Assembly: GCA_050742975.1 (NCBI GenBank)
Contig: JBOGDQ010000082.1
Location: 1-16,542, forward strand
Direction: 5' to 3'
From: JBDTGE01 sp050742975
Lineage (GTDB): Bacteria; Actinomycetota; Actinomycetes; Mycobacteriales; Jatrophihabitantaceae
DNA length: 16,542 bases
Each line of letters opens with the position of its first letter. Position 1 is the first letter of the stretch. Below the pieces are notes generated by a model. The model did not search any database, was not told where the DNA came from, and saw only the letters and a program-made list of their open reading frames with translations. A program made the translations under genes and the position numbers. This document shows positions 1 to 5,372 of this stretch, piece after piece.

Positions 1-1
1 C

Positions 2-163
2 GCAGCAGCTCTGCGTCTACGCGCATACAACCTCCGCGACAATCTCAGCGCCTACGACGCCGCATACGTGACACTCGCCGAAGCACTGCAGTGCCCAGTC
101 CTGACCCGTGACACTCGACTGGCCCGATCCAGCGGCCACAACGTAGAAATCCGCGTCCGCTGA
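2..163 (+). CDS. PIN-domain (VapC-like) toxin, C-terminal fragment
   Basis: The window opens inside a gene whose last 53 codons are visible, ending in TGA at 161-163. The translated end contains AYDAAYVTLAEAL followed by a CPVLTRDTRLAR segment. This is the typical C-terminal half of VapC PIN-domain ribonucleases: the Asp of the AYDA motif and the Asp of the TRD segment belong to the acidic metal-binding cluster, and the protein closes with a short beta strand (NVEIRVR). VapC toxins cleave tRNA or rRNA and are neutralised by a VapB antitoxin normally encoded just upstream, here outside the window. The fragment is partial only because the window starts here; no lesion is seen. A following TA pair on the same strand suggests it is the first member of a TA cluster. 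Confidence 0.75.
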   Translation, partial: AAALRLRAYNLRDNLSAYDAAYVTLAEALQCPVLTRDTRLARSSGHNVEIRVR

Positions 164-282
164 GGGATCCGCTTGCGAGCGCCAAACGGCGTGATCGACG
201 GGATCGAGAGCCATCCGCTCGCGCCGCAGAGAGGGTGGGGTGTGCCTCTGCCCGGTCGGGGATCCTTGTCTGAAACGTTGCT

Positions 283-316
283 TGTACGATCCAGGCGCTG
301 AACTGTACGATTCAGG
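283..316 (+). promoter_or_regulatory. Direct-repeat operator and probable leaderless promoter of the yefM-relE pair
   Basis: Two copies of TGTACGATYCAGG lie at 283-295 and 304-316, exactly 21 bp apart (two helical turns), the second ending one base before the antitoxin ATG. The second copy contains TACGAT (306-311), a TANNNT-type -10 hexamer 6 nt before ATG 318, which predicts transcription starting at or next to the start codon. A TTGTAC at 282-287 lies 18 bp further up and could serve as a weak -35. Antitoxins of this family autoregulate by binding repeated sites over their own promoter; binding here is inferred. Confidence 0.5.
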
Positions 317-317
317 T

Positions 318-566
318 ATGGCCACGATGAACATCAGCGACGCGCGAGACCATCTGCCCGCCGCGATGGAGACCGCACGTACCGAAGCAGTGTTTGTACA
401 GCGCCGCGGTCGCCTGGCCGGGGTGCTGGTGAGTCCTGAGCGCTACGAGCAGCTGATGACCGCCCTTGAAGACGCCGAGGATGTCTCGGCCTTCGACGAA
501 GCGATGGCCGATGAGGGACCGAACATCCCGTGGGAGCAGGTCAAGGCTGATCTCGGCTGGCAGTGA
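318..566 (+). CDS. Type II antitoxin, Phd/YefM family
   Basis: This 82-residue protein opens with MATMNISDARDHLPAAMETA and continues with a VFVQRRGRLAGVLVSPERYE segment. That is the standard N-terminal DNA-binding and dimerisation fold of Phd/YefM antitoxins (start strand, SDAR helix, VxVTRRGRPVAVLVS-like strand, then a helix). The acidic C-terminal tail (DEAMADEGPNIPWEQVKADLG) is the part that normally wraps the toxin. ATG 318 was chosen over an upstream in-frame start at 240 because it matches the family N-terminus; it has no clear Shine-Dalgarno sequence but a -10-like hexamer 6 nt upstream, so the message may be leaderless. The stop overlaps the toxin start by 4 bp (GTGA), so the two are translationally coupled. 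The protein should neutralise the downstream RelE and repress its own operon. Confidence 0.88.
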   Translation: MATMNISDARDHLPAAMETARTEAVFVQRRGRLAGVLVSPERYEQLMTALEDAEDVSAFDEAMADEGPNIPWEQVKADLGWQ

Positions 567-823
567 GCGCGTATCGCATCGAGCTTCGTCCGGCGGCAGT
601 CCGCGCGCTGCGCAAACTCGACCCGCAGGTTCGCAGTCGGCTTCAAGGTGCAATCGCGTTGCTCGCCCAGGATCCGCGGCCGCCGGGTGCCCGCGCACTC
701 CAGGGTCGGCCGGGTCTCCGGGTCCGGGTCGGCGATTACCGGATCATCTACACGGTCGAGGACGACGTGCTGCTGGTGGTCGTCGTGAGGCTCGGACATC
801 GGCGCGATATCTACGACCGATAG
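563..823 (+). CDS. RelE/ParE-superfamily toxin, partner of Phd/YefM antitoxin
   Basis: This is an 86-residue basic protein beginning at GTG 563 within the GTGA overlap with the antitoxin. The sequence starts with a YRIELRPAAVRALRKLD strand-helix and continues through a helical hairpin, then the core strands RVRVGDYRIIYTVED and LLVVVVRLGHRRDIYDR. Spacing and length (85-95 residues) are those of RelE mRNA interferases, and the C-terminal GHRRDIY carries the Arg and Tyr that these toxins use for ribosome-dependent mRNA cleavage. It appears intact. It ends about 50 bp from the 3' end of a second RelE-type gene on the opposite strand, so the two toxin genes converge. The closeness of its VGDYRI and RLGHRRDIY motifs to those in the broken neighbour helps to diagnose that gene's frameshift. 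Confidence 0.9.
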   Translation: MSAYRIELRPAAVRALRKLDPQVRSRLQGAIALLAQDPRPPGARALQGRPGLRVRVGDYRIIYTVEDDVLLVVVVRLGHRRDIYDR

Positions 824-873
824 CGGCGAGTGCGTCTCGCTGAGCGATCCGCTATCGGGACAGGCCCGCTGTC

Positions 874-1139
874 TCAGTACACGTCGCGGCGGTGGCCAAC
901 ACGCAGCACCAGCACCGTCAGGGTGTTGTCGACGAACTGGGCGAGGATGCGGTAGTCGCCACTCGGTAGCGCCAGACCCCAGCGTGGTTCGCCGTCAATC
1001 CCTTCCCGCGCTGCCGAGGGTCATCGAGACCTTCGACGTCATGCAGGTAGGCCAGCACACGCCGCTGCACGGCGCGATCAAGCTTCTTGAATTCCCGATC
1101 GAACTGGTCGGTGGTCTCAACGCGCCACCGGGCCGTCAC
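874..1139 (-). pseudogene. RelE-type toxin gene with a one-base frameshift
   Basis: Read from 1139 on the minus strand, the product begins MTARWRVETTDQFDREFKKLD and runs through GLTANHAGVWRYRV, the canonical beginning of a RelE/StbE-like toxin. Right after RYRV the frame breaks: the original frame reads an unrelated Ser/Thr-rich tail and stops at 918, while the adjacent frame continues with GDYRILAQFVDNT and VLRVGHRRDVY to a TGA at 874-876. Adding one G (a C on the + strand) near 959-961 would restore RVGDYRIL and an 88-residue toxin, matching the intact neighbour at 563-823. As written, the product loses the last catalytic strand. It overlaps the upstream antitoxin gene by 4 bp. Either the toxin has been inactivated by mutation or the base is a sequencing error. 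Confidence 0.8.
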
Positions 1140-1357
1140 GCGTCGGTCTCGGCCTCGAGCGCAGACAGCGGACGGCTACGCCGACCCTCGGCCTCGAAGA
1201 CATCGATCGCGGCCTCGGCGGCGAAGGCGTCTTCGAGGTCTGTCAGGTACCGATGAAGTGCCGTCTTGACGTAGAAGCTCTTCGAGCGCCCGGTGCGGCG
1301 CGCGAGGCTGTCGAGGCGCTCTTCTTCCTCATCGGACAGCCGGATCGAGATCGTCAT
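1136..1357 (-). CDS. Ribbon-helix-helix (RelB/CopG-type) antitoxin
   Basis: This 73-residue protein opens with MTISIRLSDEEEERLDSLA followed by RRTGRSKSFYVKTALHRYL. That is a classic ribbon-helix-helix DNA-binding domain: a short beta strand, helix A, a turn, and helix B with the S-K-S-x-YV pattern of RelB/CopG-type antitoxins. The second half (DLEDAFAAEAAIDVFEAEGR) is acidic and helical and should bind the toxin. A strong Shine-Dalgarno (GGGAGGG) sits about 9 nt before ATG 1357. The stop overlaps the start of the frameshifted RelE gene by 4 bp. If the toxin is truly broken this antitoxin is an orphan, possibly still able to bind the operator upstream. Confidence 0.85.
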   Translation of the reverse strand: MTISIRLSDEEEERLDSLARRTGRSKSFYVKTALHRYLTDLEDAFAAEAAIDVFEAEGRRSRPLSALEAETDA

Positions 1358-1376
1358 CGGAGACCACCCTCCCGAG

Positions 1377-1398
1377 TGTAAGACATGTTTACATCATA
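1377..1398 (-). promoter_or_regulatory. Promoter and inverted-repeat operator of the RHH-RelE locus
   Basis: An A/T-rich spot in G/C-rich surroundings. On the minus strand a TATGAT -10 hexamer is read at 1398-1393. Just downstream is the inverted repeat TGTAA-N7-TTACA (1377-1393), with a nested ATGT-TT-ACAT at its right part. A start site near 1386 would leave a leader of about 29 nt containing the Shine-Dalgarno. RHH antitoxins typically bind such short palindromes next to their own -10 box; operator function is inferred. Confidence 0.5.
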
Positions 1399-1466
1399 CC
1401 TCATTGGACAGCGCAGCAGCGGTAAACAGCCGCCCGCTTGCCGATCCCGATGTGGGACAACCTGCC

Positions 1467-1796
1467 TCAGGGCTCGCAGTCGACGGCGACCGCGAGCGCG
1501 CCGCACACCTGCCGCATCCGAGAGTCGCTTAACCGTCCGAGCCGATCGACCAGTACAGCGAGGGAGACACTCTCGACCGAGTCAAGGTTGATCGCCGAAC
1601 GACGTGGTATCGGGTCGTCGCCGGGCTCGAGCACGACCTCGCTGACGAGACCCCGAATCGTCGTCGTGCACGGTGCGATCAGCGCGCGCCGATGCCGGGG
1701 GATCACCGCATCACGCGAGAGCACGACGACAGGGCGACGGCCTATCTTGGCCATCTCGCACCACCACACCTCGCCGCGGGCGGGAAGCGCGCTCAC
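1467..1796 (-). CDS. mazF: MazF/PemK-family endoribonuclease toxin (first MazEF pair)
   Basis: This 109-residue protein starts at GTG 1796, overlapping the antitoxin stop in a GTGA; a longer in-frame start at 1838 lies inside the antitoxin gene and is not family-like. The protein shows the MazF signature strands: ARGEVWWCEMAKIGRRP, then VVVLSRD, then LIAPCTTTIRGLVSEVVL with the conserved Thr/Ser-rich strand and Arg, and RRSAINLDSVESVSL. The Arg of the first strand and the Thr of the third form the RNA-cleaving site in the family. MazF toxins are sequence-specific single-strand endoribonucleases acting in the cytoplasm. The gene appears intact and is co-transcribed with the RHH antitoxin upstream. 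Confidence 0.92.
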   Translation of the reverse strand: MSALPARGEVWWCEMAKIGRRPVVVLSRDAVIPRHRRALIAPCTTTIRGLVSEVVLEPGDDPIPRRSAINLDSVESVSLAVLVDRLGRLSDSRMRQVCGALAVAVDCEP

Positions 1797-2029
1797 GATG
1801 CGGCGGCGGCCCGCCGAAACGACGCCAAGTCGCCCCACTCGTCCGGCTCGTCGAGTGCGTGTTCGTCATATGCGGCGTAACTCGCGTCCACCTCGGCGGC
1901 ACGATGCCGGGCGAGCAGAGCCGCGAGGGCCTCGTCGACGAGGGCCGCGTCGGATACGCCGGAGCGAGCACTTCGCGCATTGTCGAGGAGCGTCGCATCT
2001 ACCGTCGTGCTCAATCGTGTGCGAGCCAT
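1793..2029 (-). CDS. mazE: Ribbon-helix-helix MazE-type antitoxin (first MazEF pair)
   Basis: This 78-residue product opens with MARTRLSTTVDATLLDNAR and SGVSDAALVDEALAALLARH, a ribbon-helix-helix DNA-binding domain. A long acidic tail (AAEVDASYAAYDEHALDEPD) follows and should occupy the MazF dimer groove. ATG 2029 was preferred over an in-frame ATG at 2068 because the extra 13 residues are not RHH-like. There is no Shine-Dalgarno at a usable distance, but a CATGAT -10-like hexamer (2036-2041) ends 6 nt before the ATG, so translation may be leaderless. The gene couples to the toxin through a 4-bp overlap. Actinobacterial MazE proteins are commonly RHH rather than AbrB-like, consistent with this call. 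Confidence 0.85.
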   Translation of the reverse strand: MARTRLSTTVDATLLDNARSARSGVSDAALVDEALAALLARHRAAEVDASYAAYDEHALDEPDEWGDLASFRRAAAAS

Positions 2030-2035
2030 GCCATC

Positions 2036-2041
2036 ATCATG
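2036..2041 (-). promoter_or_regulatory. Probable leaderless -10 element of the first mazEF
   Basis: On the minus strand CATGAT is followed by 6 nt and then the ATG of the antitoxin at 2029. This places the expected transcription start on the start codon itself. No convincing -35 hexamer was found, which is common in actinobacterial promoters. Confidence 0.35.
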
Positions 2042-2116
2042 CCACACCTTCACGATCGCCCTGCACAACAGCCTCGCAACGGGATCCTGCTGCGGGACGT
2101 CGGATGACGCCGCGGG

Positions 2117-2485
2117 TTACGCCAGCGAGTCGTCGAAAGCAGCGGTTAGGGCGCCGCCTGCACTGCCGGTGTTGATGACACCCGCGGGCTCGATGAGCAG
2201 CGCGTGGACTTCTCCGTCTGCAACCGGGCAGTGCTCGACGCCTTGCGGTACGACGAACAGCTGGCCGGCGCTGAGTTTCACGTCGCCGTCGCGCAGCTGG
2301 ATGGTCAGTTCACCGGCGACGACGATGAACAGCTCATCGGTGTCGTCGTGGGTGTGCCAGACGAACTCACCCTTGACCTTCACGACCTTGATCTCGTAGT
2401 CGTTGAGTCGAGCCACCACCTTCGGCGACCAGTGCTCGGAGAACAACGACAACTTCTCGGCAATGTCCAAAGCTTCGATGGCCAT
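2117..2485 (-). CDS. Small single-domain cupin protein
   Basis: This 122-residue protein is a single cupin beta-barrel. Motif 1 is seen as G39 followed by H44-T-H46, E51 and G58 (WHTHDDTDELFIVVAGE). Motif 2 runs from P80 to H85 (PQGVEHCPV). The two His and one Glu of motif 1 with the His of motif 2 form the expected metal site, so it can bind a divalent metal. Small cupins of this kind include isomerases, dioxygenases and small-molecule sensors; nothing in the sequence chooses a substrate. It lies alone between the first MazEF pair and a YdeI-like gene, on the same strand as both, with a spacer of about 90 bp to the mazE start. The region before ATG 2485 carries only a weak Shine-Dalgarno. 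Confidence 0.85.
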   Translation of the reverse strand: MAIEALDIAEKLSLFSEHWSPKVVARLNDYEIKVVKVKGEFVWHTHDDTDELFIVVAGELTIQLRDGDVKLSAGQLFVVPQGVEHCPVADGEVHALLIEPAGVINTGSAGGALTAAFDDSLA

Positions 2486-2527
2486 GTTCCAAGTCTCGCA
2501 CCCGGTTCAGGATCCCATCGGGGCAGG

Positions 2528-2544
2528 CGCCCGGTGACCGGGCG
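2528..2544. repeat. Perfect 17-nt palindrome between cupin and YdeI-like genes
   Basis: CGCCCGGT-G-ACCGGGCG is a perfect inverted repeat with 8-bp arms and a one-base centre. It lies 43 bp upstream of the cupin start and about 94 bp downstream of the YdeI-like stop, both genes reading leftward. It could be an operator for the cupin gene or part of a terminator hairpin for the upstream gene; the one-base loop favours a protein-binding site over an RNA hairpin. Confidence 0.5.
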
Positions 2545-2623
2545 TCCTACGGGACGGCGACCAACATGAGGCAATTTGCTGCATCCGCAGCCGTTGGACC
2601 CGTCGACGTTCGTCCTACGGGAC
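2543..2623. repeat. Pair of 13-bp direct repeats CGTCCTACGGGAC
   Basis: The 13-mer CGTCCTACGGGAC occurs at 2543-2555 and again at 2611-2623, 68 bp apart, in the 152-bp gene-free stretch between the cupin start and the YdeI-like stop. Each copy is itself a near palindrome (GTCC-TACG-GGAC). The inverse of CTACGGGACG also occurs at 4005-4014 in another gene-free stretch. The function is unknown; it may be a dispersed short repeat or a protein-binding site. Confidence 0.55.
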
Positions 2624-2637
2624 AACAGTCCCCGTCG

Positions 2638-3270
2638 CTACTCGAGCGTCGCCCTACCTTCCACGCGGTTCCCAAGTGGCGATGACGAAGCGGCAGGCCC
2701 TACGGTGGATGACGTTGTGCTGCGGAGCTTGCCGTTTTTTGCCAGCGCTGGGTCTGTGCATGCGGAGAGGTCGAAGCAGCATGGCCGCCGCTTGCCGTTG
2801 TTCATTTTGGAGATGGTCACCTCGACGCGCCGCTGGCGGGTGGCGGGACTCGCGGTCGCGTTGACCCAACGTACCCATTCCCAGCGCGCCATCGGCGTGA
2901 TGTCGTCCCAGATGTCTTTGATCTTTCGCGGCGCGCTCTCTAACGCTGCGGTCAGGTCTGGCGGAACCTCCGGTTCTGGCCAGTCCGGTGCCACCTCGAC
3001 GGTGACGTTGACGCGATCGCCGGCGCTGACGTGAGCGGCTTGCCGCAGTGCCTGGTCGAGTCTCATCCAGTGGCCTTTTGTGCCGTCCGGCTCGAGCACC
3101 GTGCGAAACTCGTGGCCACTTATCGATCCCTGGACTGCCACCTGCCCGCGCGAGGGGAGCGACCGGCTCGCCTTGTGCGGCAGGCGCAGCACGGTGGTCG
3201 TGTCGATGGTGTCGAGCGTGGCGCTGAATCGAATCGTCGCCGTTCTGGTTGTCTGACTCACGTTAGTCAT
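2638..3270 (-). CDS. YdeI/OmpD-associated family protein with DUF1905 domain
   Basis: The 210-residue product has an N-terminal DUF1905-like beta barrel: an IRFSATLDTID strand, then TVLRLPHKASRSLPSRG, then VQGSISGHEFRTVLEPDG. A helical C-terminal module follows, with DLTAALESAPRKIKDIWDD, TPMARWEWVRWVNA, and RRVEVTISKMNNGKRRPCCF plus DLSACTDPALAKNG. The pair matches the YdeI or OmpD-associated (OmdA) family, whose biochemical role is poorly known. ATG 3270 (or 3273) was chosen because GGAGTG lies 4-7 nt upstream; the ATG at 3294 lacks a ribosome-binding site. About 28 residues of Ser/Thr/Gly-rich sequence follow the usual family ending near AKNGKL and look like read-through into non-coding DNA. 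The gene stands alone. Confidence 0.8.
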   Translation of the reverse strand: MTNVSQTTRTATIRFSATLDTIDTTTVLRLPHKASRSLPSRGQVAVQGSISGHEFRTVLEPDGTKGHWMRLDQALRQAAHVSAGDRVNVTVEVAPDWPEPEVPPDLTAALESAPRKIKDIWDDITPMARWEWVRWVNATASPATRQRRVEVTISKMNNGKRRPCCFDLSACTDPALAKNGKLRSTTSSTVGPAASSSPLGNRVEGRATLE

Positions 3271-3342
3271 CATTTCACTCCATTCCAGGCGCATGATCTG
3301 CGCCGATTGTCACCGAGCTCATGAGGTGCGGGGCCCGTGGCG

Positions 3343-3520
3343 CTACGCGTGTTCGGCGAAGCCGAACAGCCGCCGCGGCGTCATCCGAAGCCAGGCCGCG
3401 GCCCATTCCAGGCTGGCGCCCGCGTTGCGCCGTTCGGTGATCCGCTCGCGGAATACGCGCCTACGAGTCCCGTCGCATCGCGTTGATCTCGTTATAGGCC
3501 AGGTCGGCAGCGGTGTTGCA
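3343..3520 (-). pseudogene. Degraded protein-coding remnant, family not recognised
   Basis: Directly downstream of the Rieske gene on the same strand, the minus strand reads TAADLAYNEINAMRRDS and then hits a stop. The frame next to it continues as RRRVFRERITERRNAGASLE and WAAAWLRMTPRRLFGFAEHA to TAG at 3343-3345. Composition and codon use of both pieces look protein-like and join naturally by a single-base shift near 3466-3470. This suggests the end of a former gene that has lost its frame and its beginning. I do not recognise the family. It is also possible that neither piece was ever translated. Confidence 0.3.
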
Positions 3521-3525
3521 CGGCG

Positions 3526-3867
3526 TCAGTCGCCGACGTACAGGTCACCGTCGCGCTCGGTGACTGCCGCGCGGCGCAGCGGGATCGCCCGGGTCAGTGC
3601 TTTGAAGCTGGCGCCGAGACCGGGGATCTTGGCGAAGACCCCCTGCGGGCCGCGGACCATCCGTCCGGTTCGCACGTCGTAGCGCGACTGATGCCACGGG
3701 CACACCAGGCATCCGTCGGCGTCGATGCTGCCCCCGGCCAGGTCAGCGCCGAGGTGGCGGCAGCGGCGACTCACGGCGAAGTACTCGCCGTTGTTGCCGA
3801 CGGCGTAGTTCCCGCCGCGCACGACAGTTCCAGGCCGGACATCCGCGGCGCTGGCGACTCTGGCCAT
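3526..3867 (-). CDS. Small Rieske-type [2Fe-2S] protein
   Basis: This 113-residue protein contains one Rieske domain. The first ligand pair is C36-R-H38 followed by LG, and the second is C56-P-W-H59 followed by QSRYD; together they hold a [2Fe-2S] cluster through two Cys and two His. Downstream segments (GPQGVFAKIPGL and an ERDGDLYVGD terminal strand) match the usual closing strands. Such stand-alone domains act as electron-transfer partners for oxygenases or nitrite reductases, but no oxygenase gene is visible here. ATG 3867 is preceded by a strong GAGGAG with 5-nt spacing; an in-frame ATG at 3930 lacks one. A degraded gene remnant lies immediately downstream and may have been its partner. 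Confidence 0.88.
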   Translation of the reverse strand: MARVASAADVRPGTVVRGGNYAVGNNGEYFAVSRRCRHLGADLAGGSIDADGCLVCPWHQSRYDVRTGRMVRGPQGVFAKIPGLGASFKALTRAIPLRRAAVTERDGDLYVGD

Positions 3868-4213
3868 GTTGTCTCCTCGGTTCCGGCCGCCGGTCACCAT
3901 CGCGACAGCACCGACGTCAGCACACCACAATGTGCGCCCTCGCGCTCGTGGCGAATGCTTCGACGACCTCGGTCGCGCGGGTGCCGGTGCGATCAGGCGT
4001 CGCTCGTCCCGTAGACGATCGCTTGTGACACTTGATGGTCTTGGCCGAGTACACCGACAGTCCGATGCCGCCCTCGTGTCGTCGCACGCGGGTGGTGGGG
4101 GTTATGAACAGGGTGCGGCTCGTTCCGCATTGGCCGCGGGTGGTGCTTGGCAGGCTTTGTAGCTCTTGCGCGCTACACTTGCGGTACACAGTGCTTACTT
4201 CCAGGAGCTCCGC
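3868..4213. other. Gene-free stretch between the divergent Rieske and TA operons
   Basis: These 346 bp lie between two divergent genes. Open frames exist on both strands, but none has a recognisable domain, a ribosome-binding site or consistent codon bias. The stretch carries a CGTCCCGTAG (4005-4014), the inverse of part of the direct repeat at 2543-2623. Near its right end is a TACAC-N6-TACAC direct repeat (4174-4189), 24 bp before the antitoxin ATG, which may be the operator or promoter region of that TA pair. Confidence 0.5.
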
Positions 4214-4633
4214 ATGGCTACGAGTACGTCGTTTCGGATCACCGACGCCGCCCGAACTCGTCTGGCCGCCCAGGCATCACGCGAGGGGACGAGCGCTACG
4301 GCGGTACTTGACCGGCTCATCACAGAAGGCACTGATCAGCTGGACTATCCGGGAATCGTGTTCCGCGGCCCGGCACATGATCGACGCGCCGCGCTCGCCG
4401 GCGGCCCCGATGTATGGGAGGTCATCGCGCGCCTACGCGAACTCGACGGGAGCGAGGAACAGCGAATCGATCTGCTCAGCTCCGAGTCCGCCCTACACCC
4501 TCGGCTCATTCGGATTGCCCTGGACTACGCGGCGGAGCGCCCCGACGACGTCATGGCGCGCATTGAACGCAACCGTGACCTGATCGAACGCAGTCGCACG
4601 GCGTCACATCGACGCGAAGCAATGCTGGCGTGA
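4214..4633 (+). CDS. Antitoxin with RHH N-terminus and DUF433-like C-terminus
   Basis: This 139-residue protein starts at ATG 4214, with AGGAG 8 nt upstream; an in-frame ATG at 4166 was rejected. The N-terminus (TSFRITDAARTRLAAQASRE, then GTSATAVLDRLITEG) is a ribbon-helix-helix domain. The second part (YPGIVFRGPAHDRRAALAGG, PDVWEVIARLREL, then HPRLIRIALDYAAERPDDV) resembles the DUF433 winged-helix module, with the usual bound-DNA strand and a final dimer helix. The two-module build is typical of antitoxins that pair with DUF5615 PIN-like toxins. The stop overlaps the downstream GTG by 4 bp, so the two genes are coupled. It probably neutralises the toxin and represses the operon. Family assignment of the second domain is by pattern and less certain than the first. 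Confidence 0.78.
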   Translation: MATSTSFRITDAARTRLAAQASREGTSATAVLDRLITEGTDQLDYPGIVFRGPAHDRRAALAGGPDVWEVIARLRELDGSEEQRIDLLSSESALHPRLIRIALDYAAERPDDVMARIERNRDLIERSRTASHRREAMLA

Positions 4634-4959
4634 GCCGGTTTCTGATCGACGAGATGTTCCCCCCGGCGGCGGCCACGCTATTGCGCGAGACCTATGGCCA
4701 CGACGCCGTCCACGTCTTCGAGGTCGGGCTCCAAGCGGCTGACGACATCGCGGTCGCGGCGCTGGCCCGCGCCGAGGGGCGCGCCGCAGTCACCGAGAAC
4801 GTCTCGGACTTCGCTGCGGAGCGCGACTTGATCGTGGTCTTCGTCCTGAAGAAGAACCTTCCCACGGGAGGGTCGCAAGCCGCTGCGCTGGCAAAGACCC
4901 TTGACCGGTGGGCCCGAGATCACCCTGTCCCCTACGTGGGACCGCACTGGCCCGAATAG
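4630..4959 (+). CDS. PIN-like (DUF5615) toxin
   Basis: The 109-residue product starts at GTG 4630 inside the antitoxin stop. It begins SRFLIDEMFPPAAATLLRE, the DUF5615 signature in which the Asp of LIDE is the first acidic PIN residue. Then come HDAVHVFEVGLQAADDIAV (second acidic pair) and GRAAVTENVSDFAAERD (TENVSDF in place of the usual TxDxDF, with the conserved Asp before F). The final LPTGGSQAAALAKTLDRWA helix is also typical. Members are predicted Mg-dependent RNases of the Mut7-C/PIN fold and are usually toxins with DUF433 partners, as here. In TENVSDF, Asn stands where Asp is often found, so catalytic competence is not certain. Confidence 0.82.
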   Translation: MSRFLIDEMFPPAAATLLRETYGHDAVHVFEVGLQAADDIAVAALARAEGRAAVTENVSDFAAERDLIVVFVLKKNLPTGGSQAAALAKTLDRWARDHPVPYVGPHWPE

Positions 4960-5066
4960 CGTCGTCACGCCCGCTGCTTCGTGCTGACCCGCAAACCGAT
5001 CGTGCTGCGGAACGGCATTCAGAGCAGCCTGGTGGGGTCCCGGCAGGCTGCCCACGTGTTGATCGT

Positions 5067-5372
5067 CTACAGGTCGAGGACCACAGCCAGAGCCTCGTCG
5101 ACCCTTTCCATCTCCTCGATAGACAGGAAGCCGATCGGCTCGGTGAGGCGGTTGAGGTCAACGGTGGCGAGTTGGTCGCACATGAGCAGGGTCTGCTGAT
5201 CGGCGATGGCCACTGGTGGCCGGAAGCTGGTTTGGCGTGCGCTGGTGCTGGTGAAGGCGACGATCCAGGTGCTGAGCGTGAGCCAGTCGGGCTGCAACAC
5301 GACGGCGTACCGGCGGCCCTTCTGCTCGTGGCCTTTGCCTCGCGCCGGCAGCCGGTAGACCTCACCCCTCAT
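5067..5372 (-). CDS. mazF: MazF/PemK-family endoribonuclease toxin (second MazEF pair)
   Basis: This 101-residue protein starts at ATG 5372, overlapping the antitoxin end by 11 bp. Family strands are visible: MRGEVYRLPARGKGHEQKG, RRYAVVLQPDWLTLSTWIV, AFTSTSARQTSFRPPVAI, then LLMCDQLATVDLNRL and a helix with SIEEMERVDEALAVVLDL. The MRGEVY opening, the Ser/Thr-rich third strand and the CDQLATVD strand are diagnostic for MazF/CcdB-fold toxins. The sequence is clearly different from the first MazF in the window, so the pair is not a recent duplication. An in-frame start at 5558 lies within the antitoxin in another frame and was rejected. It should act as a sequence-specific mRNA or rRNA/tRNA endonuclease. 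Confidence 0.9.
   Translation of the reverse strand: MRGEVYRLPARGKGHEQKGRRYAVVLQPDWLTLSTWIVAFTSTSARQTSFRPPVAIADQQTLLMCDQLATVDLNRLTEPIGFLSIEEMERVDEALAVVLDL

Noticed and set aside
1438..2175. 245-residue + strand open frame over the first MazEF
   Set aside because: Arg/Ser/Pro-rich shadow of two well-supported minus-strand genes.
3917..4189. 90-residue minus-strand open frame in the gap before the DUF5615 TA pair
   Set aside because: No recognisable domain, no ribosome-binding site, and codon bias not typical of the surrounding genes.
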